From: JAAYUK01 sp964392915 | Lineage (GTDB): Bacteria > Nitrospirota > Thermodesulfovibrionia > Thermodesulfovibrionales > Dissulfurispiraceae | Assembly (NCBI GenBank): GCA_964392915.1 | Contig: CAYMRS010000001.1 | Coordinates: 55,713 to 119,712 of the forward strand | Length of the DNA: 64,000 nt | Direction of reading: 5' to 3' | In this document: positions 27,398 through 36,840 of the stretch, in pieces | Position numbering within the stretch: position 1 is the first letter of the stretch | Layout of the letters: each line of letters opens with the position of its first letter | The notes under the pieces: generated by a model | The model's database searches: none | Told to the model about the DNA's origin: nothing | What the model saw: only the letters and a program-made list of their open reading frames with translations | Program-made: the position numbers and the translations under genes

Positions 27398-28001
27398 CAC
27401 TGACCTCTTGTATCTGCTCGTCGATGCGGGCATCCACAGAGCCCGACGCAGCTTCGATATAGCAGCCGCCCGGAAGAATTGACTCACTGGGCTCAAGGAG
27501 GATATGTTTCAGACCGGAAGATTCTCTCAGATAAGCCAGTTTGTCCTGAATGGCAGCATAGTCTTCGGGATTGATCCGCACCGTCACCTTTTCCTCAGCA
27601 TTCGTAATTCGCGAGAGCGCATCCTGAGCAACGGCAACAATAATTGCCTTATCGACTTTGAGCGCTTTATGGATAACTTTCTCGGCAATGTCAATCGAAA
27701 GGGCTATCAGATCAGGCAGCAGCTCCTCCCCTTTCCGATGCACTGCTTTTTCAAGCTCTGTCAGCATCAGAAATAGCCTGTCAACCACCGGATCCATCCG
27801 TGCCTGCGCTTCAGCCATTCCCTTTTCAAAGCCATCATTGTACCCGCGTTCCGCCGCATCGTTTTCACGGCGCTTCAGCGCTACTTCAGGCGCTTCAGTT
27901 TTGCTCACAAGCACCTTTTCGGCAGGCGTCTCGTCGAAGCGTCTCAGCGCATACGGACGTAAACCGGAAGACGCATCTTCAGCCGATGAGTTCTTCGCCA
28001 C
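27369..28001 (-). CDS. fliH: Flagellar export ATPase regulator FliH
   Basis: Stator-like regulator of FliI. Start placed at the GTG at 28001, 5 nt after GGAGG, inside the fliG 3' end; the longer frame to 28058 has no ribosome site. 210 aa, charged, with GYNDGFEKGMAEAQARMDPVVDRLFLMLTELEKAV (the G-x-x-x-G repeat region of FliH) and the C-terminal V-ATPase-E-like IADLSIDIAEKVI / VRINPEDYA segments. Confidence 0.88.
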   Translation of the reverse strand: MAKNSSAEDASSGLRPYALRRFDETPAEKVLVSKTEAPEVALKRRENDAAERGYNDGFEKGMAEAQARMDPVVDRLFLMLTELEKAVHRKGEELLPDLIALSIDIAEKVIHKALKVDKAIIVAVAQDALSRITNAEEKVTVRINPEDYAAIQDKLAYLRESSGLKHILLEPSESILPGGCYIEAASGSVDARIDEQIQEVSGAIRTALDS

Positions 28002-28962
28002 CCTTGCCTCCGATAATAATCTTGCCCTCTTCTTCCAGACGCTTCGCAACGCGGACAATATTCATCTGCGCCTTCTCGACATCGGTAATACGGACCGCGC
28101 CCTTCGCGTCGATTTCATCTTTGAGAATCTGAACGGCACGCTGCGACATATTGCGGTATACCTTATCCTTGAGTTCATCAGAGGTCGCCTTGAGCGCAAG
28201 AGCGAGGTCGTCGGTCGTGATCTCCTTCAGAATCATCTGGATGCCGCGATCCTCGATCGTGTTGAGATCATCGAAGGTGAACATGAGCTTGCGAATCTCG
28301 TCGGCGAGAATCTGATCTTTTTCCTCGATATTCTTCAGAATGAGGTCTTCCGACGAACGATCAAGCTGATTGAGGATCTCGGCAACCGTGCGGATACCGC
28401 CAATCTTCCGGCCGCGGGTATAGGTCTGAAGCTGCGACTGAAGCACGTCCTCAAGCTCCTCGAGTACCGACGGCGATATCTGATCGAGGCTCGCGATGCG
28501 AAGCGATACGTCGATTTTCAGATGTTCCGGCAGCTTGCCCAGCACTTCAGCTGCCTGAGTCGGCTCAAGATGTGCGAGGATAATGGCAATGGTCTGGGGG
28601 TGTTCGCGGGTGAGCATCGTTGTAATTGCGTTTGAGTCGAGCCAGCGCAACACATCAAATGCACTTGCCCCGCTCTCAATCTTTTCGATCAGCTTCTTGG
28701 CCTGCTCGTCACCGAACGCCTTATTGAGAATCTTCTTGATATACTCATCATCAACCGACATCATCGCCGTGCCGGTCCTGTCATAAAATTCCTCCAGCAC
28801 CGTTGCGAGCATTTCAGGAGAGACCTTGACCCGCGACATCATTGGGATGATCCGACCAAGCTCCATCGGATCGAGATGCTTGAATATTTCCGTTGCGGCG
28901 TCTTCCCCGACAATAGAAAGGAGTGTCGCGGCCTTTTCGACCCCTGTCAGCTTCTTCATCAT
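27979..28962 (-). CDS. fliG: Flagellar motor switch protein FliG
   Basis: C-ring subunit carrying the torque-generating face toward the stator. 327 aa: N-terminal MS-ring-binding domain (LTGVEKAATLLSIVGEDAATEIFKHLDPMELGRI), middle domain with EHPQTIAIILAHL, and C-terminal domain with the charged-residue helix (ALKATSDELKDKVYRNMSQRA). Full length. Confidence 0.98.
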   Translation of the reverse strand: MMKKLTGVEKAATLLSIVGEDAATEIFKHLDPMELGRIIPMMSRVKVSPEMLATVLEEFYDRTGTAMMSVDDEYIKKILNKAFGDEQAKKLIEKIESGASAFDVLRWLDSNAITTMLTREHPQTIAIILAHLEPTQAAEVLGKLPEHLKIDVSLRIASLDQISPSVLEELEDVLQSQLQTYTRGRKIGGIRTVAEILNQLDRSSEDLILKNIEEKDQILADEIRKLMFTFDDLNTIEDRGIQMILKEITTDDLALALKATSDELKDKVYRNMSQRAVQILKDEIDAKGAVRITDVEKAQMNIVRVAKRLEEEGKIIIGGKGGEELIG

Positions 28963-28968
28963 AGGGGA

Positions 28969-30477
28969 TTACTCCGCCATCCAGTCCTTGAGGACTGTTG
29001 CCGCCTTTTTCGGATCCTGCTTGACAGCACCCCGGACCTGCTCCTTGAGCAGATCTTCCGCCGCAACCTCAGGCACGGCGCCGGTCTGTGAATACCCTGC
29101 CATTTCAGGCGACATTGCCCGAACAGGGCGCTTGAGAATCTCAATCAGAGGCTTCAGCACGAAGAGCACCAGCAGAACAACAGCAACGGTTGGGACAAGA
29201 TAGCGCAGCACTGTAAAGATCATTCCTTTCCAGTCTGTCTCTGCCTTCAAATCATCTACTGTCGTCTCAAACGGCACATTCTCGATAATGACCAGGTCCC
29301 CCCGGTCCTTGTTGAATCCTATCGCGGCACGAACGAGATCATTATACTTCTTGATGTCAGCTTCCGTGCGCGGCACAAAGACATTCTTCTCACCCTCTTT
29401 TTTATAGGTTCCGTCAACCAGGACGGCAACCGATATACTCTTCAGTTCGCCGCGCGGCTGGATAATTTTGCTGACGCTCCGGCTCACTTCGTACTGAATG
29501 CTCTCATTCTGTTTCTGCGAGCCGCCGGCTCCGGCCGCGGCTCCGCCTGGCTGAGAACCCGGCTGATTCGAAAGAACCCCAGGTATGCCCGCTGTTGCCG
29601 ACCCGCCGGACTTCTCCGAGCTTCTCTGTTCGTTACGGACCGCAGTGGTATCCGGGTCAAACTTTTCTTCAGTTCTTTCGATCTTCGCAAAATCAAGCTT
29701 CGTCGAGACCCGGACAACTGCCTTGCCCTTTCCGACTACGCTTTCGAGCATGCTCTGGAGCTTCTGCTGATATTCCTGATCCACGGATTTCTGGTACTCA
29801 AGCTGCTTGGCATCGGCCGCTGATTCCGTTTCGGACGGCTTGGACAAAAGCGTTCCCATGCTGTCAATGACAGAAATATTGTGCGGGGATAATCCTTCGA
29901 CACCGCTGGAGACGAGATGCACGATACCGCCGACCTGCGAGCGGCTCAGCGTTCTGCCGGCTCTCAGCTTGAGCACTACAGAGGCGGTTGGCTTTTCTTC
30001 CTTATCGGTAAAAATGGTTTTTTCAGGAATGGCAATATGCACACGTGCCTGCTCAACCTCGTTCAGCTGGCGTATTGTCCTCGCAAGCTCTCCCTGCAGC
30101 GCCCGGACATAATTCAACCGCTGTACAAATTCGGTGACCCCTATCTGGTTCTTGTCAAAAAGTTCAAAACCCACCGCGCCGCCCTGTGGCATGCCGAGAG
30201 CAGCCAGATCGAGCCGGAGTTCATACACTTTGGCGGCAGGAACATAAATGGCATTCCCTTCCACGCGATACGGAACCTTCATCTCCCTGAGCTTGCCGAT
30301 GACCTGGCCGGCGTCTTCCTGCCCCAGATTGCTGTAGAGTACCTGAACATCTTCCCGCTGGCTCCAGAACATAATCGCAGCCATCAGCGCGATGCTCAAG
30401 GCAAGGACGCCGCCCAAAGCAAGTTTCTGCTTCAGCGGCCAGAGACGTAACCGTTCAATAAGGTCATTCAGTGCCAT
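28969..30477 (-). CDS. fliF: Flagellar MS-ring protein FliF
   Basis: MS-ring scaffold. 502 aa with membrane segments near residues 20-40 and 425-450, the YscJ/FliF periplasmic domain (VQVLYSNLGQEDAGQVIGKLREMKVPYRV; NYVRALQGELARTIRQLNEVEQARVHIAIPE) and the cytoplasmic C-terminal tail that binds FliG (DLLKEQVRGAVKQDPKKAATVLKDWM). Between fliE and fliG. Confidence 0.98.
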   Translation of the reverse strand: MALNDLIERLRLWPLKQKLALGGVLALSIALMAAIMFWSQREDVQVLYSNLGQEDAGQVIGKLREMKVPYRVEGNAIYVPAAKVYELRLDLAALGMPQGGAVGFELFDKNQIGVTEFVQRLNYVRALQGELARTIRQLNEVEQARVHIAIPEKTIFTDKEEKPTASVVLKLRAGRTLSRSQVGGIVHLVSSGVEGLSPHNISVIDSMGTLLSKPSETESAADAKQLEYQKSVDQEYQQKLQSMLESVVGKGKAVVRVSTKLDFAKIERTEEKFDPDTTAVRNEQRSSEKSGGSATAGIPGVLSNQPGSQPGGAAAGAGGSQKQNESIQYEVSRSVSKIIQPRGELKSISVAVLVDGTYKKEGEKNVFVPRTEADIKKYNDLVRAAIGFNKDRGDLVIIENVPFETTVDDLKAETDWKGMIFTVLRYLVPTVAVVLLVLFVLKPLIEILKRPVRAMSPEMAGYSQTGAVPEVAAEDLLKEQVRGAVKQDPKKAATVLKDWMAE

Positions 30478-30482
30478 TCACG

Positions 30483-30782
30483 CTATACCTGCATTCTCGA
30501 GATTTCTTCATACGCAGTGAGCAGTTTGTTGCGAACCTGCATGAGCGTCTGCAGCGACATGTCCGCCTTTTCCATGGCGAGAACAACGGTGTGGATATCC
30601 TTGACCTCGCCGTTGGCAAACGCCTGAATCGCCTTTTCAGCGTTATTCTGGATGTCCTGAGCTTCCCGCAACGCATCATTGATAGCCTCGGCAAAAGACG
30701 GCCCCGTGGTTGCATGCTTCTGCTGAAGCGGCTCAGCAATGGGCTGACCACTCAGCCCTCCTATTTTTTGAATTTCGTTCAT
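30483..30782 (-). CDS. fliE: Flagellar hook-basal body protein FliE
   Basis: Adaptor between MS-ring and rod. 99 aa from the ATG at 30782, which has GAGGAGG upstream; the frame to 30800 is less well supported. The C-terminal family block SFAEAINDALREAQDIQNNAEKAIQAFANGEVKDIHTVVLAMEKADMSLQTLMQVRNKLLTAYEEI is clear. Confidence 0.95.
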   Translation of the reverse strand: MNEIQKIGGLSGQPIAEPLQQKHATTGPSFAEAINDALREAQDIQNNAEKAIQAFANGEVKDIHTVVLAMEKADMSLQTLMQVRNKLLTAYEEISRMQV

Positions 30783-30809
30783 ATGCGCCTCCTCATGCAC
30801 TTCCAGAAA

Positions 30810-31220
30810 CTAAACCTTTGTAATATCGAGCGTCTTCAGAAACATATCCTTATAGGTACTGATGAGCGTCAGGTTTGCTTCGTATGCCCGCGACGCTGCC
30901 AGCATATTCACCATTTCCTCAATAATATTCACGTTCGGCATGCTGACATAGCCTGACGCGTCAGCATCCGGATGTGCCGGATCAAAAACCAGGCGCGGCG
31001 GGCGATCATCCTCAACCACCCGCGGGATATCGACTCCGACCGAACTTTCATCATACATGAATGAACGGAAAACAACATCTTTCCGTTTATAGGGGCCTCC
31101 CTCCGGAATTTTTGTCGAATTCACGTTCGCCACATTTGATGCAATAACATTGAGGCGGACTTTCTGGGCCTCAAGAGCACTGGCGCTCACTTTGAGCGAA
31201 AGAAACATCTCTCTCATCAT
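30810..31220 (-). CDS. flgC: Proximal rod protein FlgC
   Basis: Rod subunit. 136 aa with LNVIASNVANVNSTKIPEGGPYKRKDVVF and the C-terminal YVSMPNVNIIEEMVNMLAASRAYEANLTLISTYKDMFLKTLDI motif. The ATG overlaps the flgB stop by 4 nt. Confidence 0.97.
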   Translation of the reverse strand: MMREMFLSLKVSASALEAQKVRLNVIASNVANVNSTKIPEGGPYKRKDVVFRSFMYDESSVGVDIPRVVEDDRPPRLVFDPAHPDADASGYVSMPNVNIIEEMVNMLAASRAYEANLTLISTYKDMFLKTLDITKV

Positions 31221-31561
31221 GCTCCTCCGCGGAGAACGCTCTTCAACATGCGCACTTTCATTGTCAGGAGCTGCGTTGCGGCATTGTAAACCAGACTGTT
31301 CTCGGCAACTTTTGCCATCTCCATATCAATATTGACGGTATTTCCGTCCCGGTTGGGCAACGTTGTCAGAGGTTCATAAATGGCAATGCCGCCTTTGTGA
31401 CCGCCTCCTGCAAGCGCTTTGTCCAGTTCCCCCTGGAAGTCAATGTCACGCGCCCGATAGCCCGGGGTGTCAGCATTCGCTATATTGGATGTCAAAATTC
31501 TCTGCCTGTAGGCGGAGATGTCGAGCATCGTTGCGAGGGTTTTCATACTGGAATCAGCCAT
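31217..31561 (-). CDS. flgB: Proximal rod protein FlgB
   Basis: Rod subunit and first gene of the flgBC-fliEFGHIJ-motE unit. 114 aa with the YRQRILTSNIANADTPGYRARDIDFQ signature and a C-terminal AATQLLTMKVRMLKSVLRG. Preceded by a sigma-54 promoter embedded in the end of the fleR-like gene. Confidence 0.96.
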   Translation of the reverse strand: MADSSMKTLATMLDISAYRQRILTSNIANADTPGYRARDIDFQGELDKALAGGGHKGGIAIYEPLTTLPNRDGNTVNIDMEMAKVAENSLVYNAATQLLTMKVRMLKSVLRGGA

Positions 31562-31606
31562 TTATCTTCTCCTTGGTACAGGATAGGCGTTGTGCCATGC
31601 CTATTA

Positions 31607-32941
31607 TTAAGCAATTCCCGTGCCTGTTTGCCCGGCAATTTCCGACTCGGAAATCGCATATTCCCTGACCTTGTTCCGGATGGTTCGGACGCTCAGCCCC
31701 AGCTGTTCAGCCGTGCGTGTGCGGTTTCCTCCTGTCTCGCGGAGCGCCCTGACGATCATTTCACGCTCCATATCCTTTATCGTCCCGCCCGGCTGTGGTC
31801 TTGAGGCGTCCTGTGCAGGCAGGGGTGTCGCAACCGGCGCGGACTGAGCAGCCGGCGGCTGAAGCTCATCAGATCCGGAAACTACCGCGCTCCGGTAAAT
31901 AAAATTCTCGAGTTCACGCACGTTGCCTTCCCACGGCTGGATGAACAGATAGTCAGCAAGCCCCGGGGCAATTCGAAAAGCCCTGCCCATTTTTTGCGCC
32001 AGCCTCTTCAGGAAGAATGCGGCAAGCGGGAGGATGTCGTCTCTCCGGTCGCGCAAAGGCGGGAGGACTATCGGGAAAACATTCAGCCGGTAATATAAAT
32101 CCTCCCGGAATCTGCCCTGTTTGACCTCCGCAAGCAGATCCCGGTTTGTGGTCGAGATAACCCTCACATCCAGCGGGACCGGAGCCTTGCCGCCGACGCG
32201 ATCAATTTCACGCTCCTGGACAGCGCGAAGCAGTTTCGCCTGCAGCGCCGGAGCCATTTCACTTATTTCATCCAGCAGAAGCGTTCCGTGATTGGCAAGT
32301 TCGAATTTGCCTGTTCGCCGGTCAACCGCTCCGGTGAAAGCTCCCTTTTCATGCCCGAAAAGCTCTGATTCGAGCAGGCTTTCCGAGATTGCGGCGCAAT
32401 TGACCGCGACAAAGGGCTTCCGGAACCGGGTGCTGTGACGATGCATGGCACGCGCAACGACCTCCTTGCCGGTTCCGCTTTCTCCCGTAAGAAGCACGGT
32501 AATATCACTCTTGGCAACTTCCCGCACAAGCGTGAGGATGGCCTTCATGGACTGCGACTCAGCGATGACGTCAGCCTCATCGGGAGGCATAATGCGCTCA
32601 ATCGTCGCGCGCAGCGCATCGAATGAAAAAGGCTTCATAACATAATCGGTCGCTCCAAGCTTCATCGCATCTACCGCATTCTGAACGGTGCCGTATCCCG
32701 TTATCACGATGACCGGCACAAAAATGCCGCGCCGGCGGATTTCCTGCAAAAATTCGATGCCGGTCATTTTTGGCATTTTCATGTCCGTGATAATCAGCGA
32801 AAAGTCTGCGGGGTTCACCTTTTGAAGGACATCTGCCGCATTATGAAACACCGTCGGCTGAAAACCCACCCGCTTGAGCGACTCCTCGAGCGCAACCGCC
32901 ATATCGATTTCGTCGTCAACTATCAATACTGTTTTTGTCAT
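31607..32941 (-). CDS. Sigma-54 response regulator, FleR/FlrC-like
   Basis: NtrC-family activator. 444 aa: receiver domain with phospho-acceptor Asp53 (ITDMKMP) and Lys in MKPFSF, AAA+ domain with Walker A GESGTGKE and the sigma-54 contact loop GAFTGA, and a C-terminal Fis-type helix-turn-helix (RTRTAEQLGLSVRTIRNKVREY). It lies 3 nt after the cognate sensor kinase and directly upstream of flgB, so it probably activates the sigma-54 flagellar promoters found here. Its 3' end contains the flgB promoter. Confidence 0.9.
   Translation of the reverse strand: MTKTVLIVDDEIDMAVALEESLKRVGFQPTVFHNAADVLQKVNPADFSLIITDMKMPKMTGIEFLQEIRRRGIFVPVIVITGYGTVQNAVDAMKLGATDYVMKPFSFDALRATIERIMPPDEADVIAESQSMKAILTLVREVAKSDITVLLTGESGTGKEVVARAMHRHSTRFRKPFVAVNCAAISESLLESELFGHEKGAFTGAVDRRTGKFELANHGTLLLDEISEMAPALQAKLLRAVQEREIDRVGGKAPVPLDVRVISTTNRDLLAEVKQGRFREDLYYRLNVFPIVLPPLRDRRDDILPLAAFFLKRLAQKMGRAFRIAPGLADYLFIQPWEGNVRELENFIYRSAVVSGSDELQPPAAQSAPVATPLPAQDASRPQPGGTIKDMEREMIVRALRETGGNRTRTAEQLGLSVRTIRNKVREYAISESEIAGQTGTGIA
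31610..31626 (-). promoter_or_regulatory. Sigma-54 promoter of the flgB operon
   Basis: Minus strand AGGCACG-GGAA-TTGCT, GG-N10-GC spacing correct, one mismatch (A for T) at the first consensus base. It overlaps the last codons of the response-regulator gene; predicted start near 31599, about 38 nt before flgB. Confidence 0.8.
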
Positions 32942-32944
32942 CGG

Positions 32945-34057
32945 CTAGTCATGCCTTTCCAGCGGAAAAACAATGGTAAATACCGTGCCTGCGCCCGGAG
33001 CGCTCTGCACCTGAATGCTTCCGGCATGTGCCAAAATAATGCTCGCGGCAATCGACATGCCGAGTCCGGTTCCGCGATCTTTTGTCGAAAAGAACGGTTC
33101 AAAAAGCCGCGCCGACGTTTCCTCATCCATGCCGGTGCCGGTGTCGCTGAAAAGAATGTGAACATCTTCACCAGCACGCGTCATGCTTATCTCTATCTTA
33201 CCGCCATCCGGCATCGCCTGAAAAGCATTCAGCAGAAGGTTGATAAAAGCCTGTCTGAGCAGGCTTCGGTCAGCCATCATTGGAAATGGCCCCGATGCCC
33301 GGAGCGAAAGCACTATCCTGCTGCCGAGAAAGACGCCCCGGAAATCCTCAACGAGTTCGCTGACTACCTCGCGCAGATCCAGCGCGGCAAAGGACGGGCG
33401 GACTCCTCCCGAAAACCGCAGCATATTATCGAGAGTGTTCACCAGATGCCGCACCGAATTCGATATTCGTCCGGCATACGACGCAGTCGGCGTTCCTTCC
33501 AGGTCTTTGATGAGTAGACTCGCAAAAAGCTCGATACTCCCGAGCGGATTACGGATTTCGTGGGCGATCTTGGTAACCAGTTCACCCATTGCGGTCATGC
33601 GCCGGTTCCGTTCATTTTCAGCTTCAAGCTCTTTCAGGCGGGTAATGTTCTGGAAAAAAAGCACACTGCCGGCCGTATCCCCCTGCTGATTCTTTACGTC
33701 TGCGCGGGAAATGATTGCGGGAAATTCCTTTCCGCTCGCGCATACGACCGTCTGCTCTGAAAAAACAGCAGGCAGAGAAACAGATCCTGCCAGGGTGCTT
33801 GCCGATGCTTCCAGCAGACACTCCGCCGTTTTATTTACTAACTGAACCACGCCGTTGCCGTCAAAATAGACGACGCCGACATCAATACTGTCGAGAATGC
33901 TGTTGAGCAGCTGTTTTTTATGCTCCACCTCGTCAGTCAGAAGGCGCACACGCTCTTCCAGCGTCTGATAATACGCCATGACCGCGGAAGACGCCGAATT
34001 GAAGCGCTCTATAGCCTGGCCGAGGAGTGTTATATCCTGTGGATTTTCAATCATCAA
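32945..34057 (-). CDS. PAS sensor histidine kinase, FleS-like
   Basis: Cytoplasmic kinase of 370 aa with no membrane segment. PAS domain about residues 45-145 (LLNSILDSIDVGVVYFDGNGVVQLVN), HisKA with His166 (KIAHEIRNPLGSIELFASLL), and HATPase with LLNAFQAMPDGG, DTGTGMD and DRGTGLGMSIA. Lack of transmembrane regions and pairing with the NtrC-type regulator match FleS/FlrB/FlgS, which sense flagellar assembly state. Abuts the TPR gene. Confidence 0.88.
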   Translation of the reverse strand: MMIENPQDITLLGQAIERFNSASSAVMAYYQTLEERVRLLTDEVEHKKQLLNSILDSIDVGVVYFDGNGVVQLVNKTAECLLEASASTLAGSVSLPAVFSEQTVVCASGKEFPAIISRADVKNQQGDTAGSVLFFQNITRLKELEAENERNRRMTAMGELVTKIAHEIRNPLGSIELFASLLIKDLEGTPTASYAGRISNSVRHLVNTLDNMLRFSGGVRPSFAALDLREVVSELVEDFRGVFLGSRIVLSLRASGPFPMMADRSLLRQAFINLLLNAFQAMPDGGKIEISMTRAGEDVHILFSDTGTGMDEETSARLFEPFFSTKDRGTGLGMSIAASIILAHAGSIQVQSAPGAGTVFTIVFPLERHD

Positions 34058-35698
34058 TCATTCCCTGCTCAAATACATCTGCGCTGCTTCACCGATTTCC
34101 CCCCCGCCGGAGGCGGCTTTTTCCAGAAACTCACGCTTCTTCGCAAGCTTCCCGTATTGATAGTGCAGCCACTGCTTTTGCCGGTCATCATCCAGCTTGC
34201 TGTCAAGTGCTTTCCTGTAATATTTCTCAGCCGGCCTGTTTTGTCCGTTCAGATACAGGGCATCCGCCGCCTTGATCATGGCATCGACATTCCCTTGATC
34301 TGCTGCCGAGGTATAATGCTTCAGCGCTGCCTTTTTATCTCCCATCTTCCAGTACAGATCGCCAAGACGCGATTCAATGCGCGGCTGCTTTCCCTGCTTG
34401 ATTGCCTTCTGAAAAAGCTCGTTTGCCCCTTTGACATCACCCTTTTTGTCGGCAATATCTCCCATCATCAGAAGAGCGCTCTGGCCATGCTGTTTGCTCG
34501 AGAGAAGGGGTTGCAGAAGCTTCATGGCTTCCTCATACTTGCCCTCCCGCACGAGAATCTCTGCGAGGGAAATCGATGCTGCAGACGGCGCTCCGCTCCG
34601 TGCCGCCTTTTGGAGCAGACCTCTTGCCTCAAACTGCCGGCCGTTTTTTGCAAGGTAGGCGGCAGCCTCGGCCAGGACCGGACTTTCGGCATTCAGATAC
34701 ATGGCATACCGCAGAAGCAGGTCTGTCGTTTTCTGCCCCCCCGCGTTCAGAGTCTTTTTCAGCCGCCGTTCAACCTCGAGACTTCTCAATCCCTTGTCCC
34801 TCAACTGGGCGCTGTGCTTCAGCGCGTTTTCTGTGTCATCCTTCACATCGTACAGGGCAACAAGTTTTCTGCGCATATCATCAGTCGAGTCGTGGGAAAG
34901 AAGTTCCTGCGCGAGAGAGAGGGCTTCATCGGTTTTCCCCTGGCGTTCAAATGACTGCAACAGAACCCGACGGGCCCTCACCTGCTCGCTGCCGCTTATC
35001 GGACTTGCGATAAGAGAGCGAAGAAGGCCCTCAGCCTCTTTCATTTTGCCGGAAAGCAGGTATATTTCAGCTTTATCGACCCGGATATCTTCATCACGCA
35101 AGACAGGAGGCGGAACCTTGTCGATAAGGGCGAGCGCTTCACTGCCCGCACCCTTCATCGCCAGAAAAAGCGCCTTCACAAAAAGAGCCCTGTTGTTGCT
35201 CTCTGAAAATGATGCGGGAACCCCGGCAAGCAGCGTTTCCGCAAAGTTTACCTGCCCTGCCTGCAATGCAATTTCGGCCCGACCAATCAGCGCATGTGGC
35301 GCGAATTCGCCTCCGACCGCTTCAAATGCCTTCTGCGCTTCCGCAGTTTTTCGCTGAAAAAGATACGAATACCCCAGCATCATCCGGGCCTCATCGCGCC
35401 GGCTGGCAGCCGGCATGGCGACGTAGCGCTGCATGTTCAGGACGGATTCGCTGTAATTCTTCAGGAGAAATTCAGACTTCGCGAGACCAAACAGCGCTCG
35501 TTCTGAAAGAGAACTGTCCTTTGCGGCAATGAAAATCTCCCGGAACTCTTCTTTCGCCTTGAGGTAATTTTTTAACTGTAGGCTTTTATCAGCTTTCTGC
35601 AGCAGTTCTTCCGATGCAAACGCCGGAAAGGCGGCAGAAAACAGCAGGCAGGAGCAGACAGCGATGAAACCTCGCGCTATGATAGTGAAAGACAGCAT
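34058..35698 (-). CDS. Exported TPR-repeat protein
   Basis: 546 aa from the ATG at 35698 (signal peptide MLSFTIIARGFIAVCSCLLFSAAFPAFASEE, predicted cleavage after AFA); an upstream GTG at 35728 is possible. The rest is a series of about 12 TPR-like helix pairs, ending in SEL1/TPR-like units (ALKHYTSAADQGNVDAMIKAADALYLNG). Periplasmic protein-protein scaffold by architecture. It is the first gene of the TPR-kinase-regulator unit; a periplasmic TPR partner feeding a FleS-like kinase is only an inference from position. Confidence 0.8.
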   Translation of the reverse strand: MLSFTIIARGFIAVCSCLLFSAAFPAFASEELLQKADKSLQLKNYLKAKEEFREIFIAAKDSSLSERALFGLAKSEFLLKNYSESVLNMQRYVAMPAASRRDEARMMLGYSYLFQRKTAEAQKAFEAVGGEFAPHALIGRAEIALQAGQVNFAETLLAGVPASFSESNNRALFVKALFLAMKGAGSEALALIDKVPPPVLRDEDIRVDKAEIYLLSGKMKEAEGLLRSLIASPISGSEQVRARRVLLQSFERQGKTDEALSLAQELLSHDSTDDMRRKLVALYDVKDDTENALKHSAQLRDKGLRSLEVERRLKKTLNAGGQKTTDLLLRYAMYLNAESPVLAEAAAYLAKNGRQFEARGLLQKAARSGAPSAASISLAEILVREGKYEEAMKLLQPLLSSKQHGQSALLMMGDIADKKGDVKGANELFQKAIKQGKQPRIESRLGDLYWKMGDKKAALKHYTSAADQGNVDAMIKAADALYLNGQNRPAEKYYRKALDSKLDDDRQKQWLHYQYGKLAKKREFLEKAASGGGEIGEAAQMYLSRE

Positions 35699-35847
35699 GT
35701 GCTTGCATATGAAAGAAACGTGCCACACTTTGCAATGATAAGCATTTTCATCGTTCTTTCAAGCAGATAGGATATTTATCGCAGAAGGCGATTTCCGCTT
35801 ATCAAAGCATGAAGTCAATTTTCTGACTTGACGGGAGCTCCGGCGCG

Positions 35848-36840
35848 CTATATGCCGAGGCGTTTCATTTTTTCAATCAGCGTAGTGCGATTGATATTCA
35901 GATACTTCGCAGCCTGACTCTTGACCCCGTTATGCAGCTTTAATGCGTGCTGAATCAGACGCTTTTCATACTCTTCGAGCGCGGCGTTCAGGTCAATACC
36001 CTCCACAAACGGATTGCTGCCTGCGTCAGAAACATCAGGAACAGACGGAAGCTTCTTGCCGGTCATCTTTTCCGGCAGGTCGTAGGGAGAGACAACATCT
36101 CCGTCACTCAGAACGATCAGCCGTTCCAGCGTATTTTCGAGTTCACGGACGTTGCCGGGCCACGCGTATACCTTGAAAATCTCAACAACATCGGCAGAGA
36201 GCGCAAGCGGCGGCCGATCAAACCGGGCTGCGTGCCGGTGGATGAAAAACTCCGCAAGCGCAATCACATCTTCAGAGCGCTCCCGGAGCGGCGGCAATGT
36301 TATGGGAATAACATTCAACCGGTAAAAGAGGTCTTCACGGAAACTGCCCTCCTGTACGGCATCTTCCAGGTTTTTGTTGGTCGCCGCGATAATGCGAACA
36401 TCGGACTGCACCGTCTTTGTCCCGCCGATGCGTTCAAAAGAACGTTCCTGCAGAACGCGCAGCAGCTTTACCTGCAGGATGGGAGGCATTTCGCCAATTT
36501 CATCGAGAAAAATCGTGCCGCCGTCGGCGAGTTCAAAACGACCGACCCGCAGAGCAACAGCGCCGGTGAAAGCTCCTTTTTCATGGCCGAACAGCTCAGA
36601 TTCCAGCAGTTCCATGGGAATGGCCCCGCAATTCACCGGAATGAAGGGTTTTCCGGTGCGCTTGCTGTTGGCATGAATGGTTTTGGCAACCAGTTCCTTC
36701 CCGGTTCCGCTCTCACCGAGCACTAAAACGGTACTGTCTGAACGGGCGACTTTTGCGATCAGGTCGTATACCCGGCGAATTGCAGGCGATGATCCTACCA
36801 ATTCCTGTAACTGGCCGTTTTTCGCGGTTCCGGAAGACAT
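35848..36840 (-). CDS. Sigma-54 activator, FgrM/FlrA-like, no receiver
   Basis: Enhancer-binding protein of 330 aa from the ATG at 36840. It consists only of the AAA+ domain (Walker A GESGTGKE; GAFTGA sigma-54 loop; SDVRIIAATNKNLEDAV) and a C-terminal Fis-type HTH (KSQAAKYLNINRTTLIEKMKRLGI). The N-terminal domain of FleQ/FlrA is absent. By position next to the flagellar cluster it may be the flagellar master regulator, comparable to FgrM of Geobacter. A 16-bp palindrome sits on its start codon, and no ribosome site is seen, which suggests controlled expression. Confidence 0.82.
   Translation of the reverse strand: MSSGTAKNGQLQELVGSSPAIRRVYDLIAKVARSDSTVLVLGESGTGKELVAKTIHANSKRTGKPFIPVNCGAIPMELLESELFGHEKGAFTGAVALRVGRFELADGGTIFLDEIGEMPPILQVKLLRVLQERSFERIGGTKTVQSDVRIIAATNKNLEDAVQEGSFREDLFYRLNVIPITLPPLRERSEDVIALAEFFIHRHAARFDRPPLALSADVVEIFKVYAWPGNVRELENTLERLIVLSDGDVVSPYDLPEKMTGKKLPSVPDVSDAGSNPFVEGIDLNAALEEYEKRLIQHALKLHNGVKSQAAKYLNINRTTLIEKMKRLGI

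Noticed and set aside
33920..34954. 344-codon plus-strand frame
   Set aside because: Antisense to the TPR gene; Leu/Cys-rich, with no ribosome site.
35706..35726. Sigma-54-like site TGGCACG-TTTC-TTTCA before the TPR-kinase-regulator genes
   Set aside because: The invariant GC at -12 is TC here, although -24 is perfect; not enough to call.
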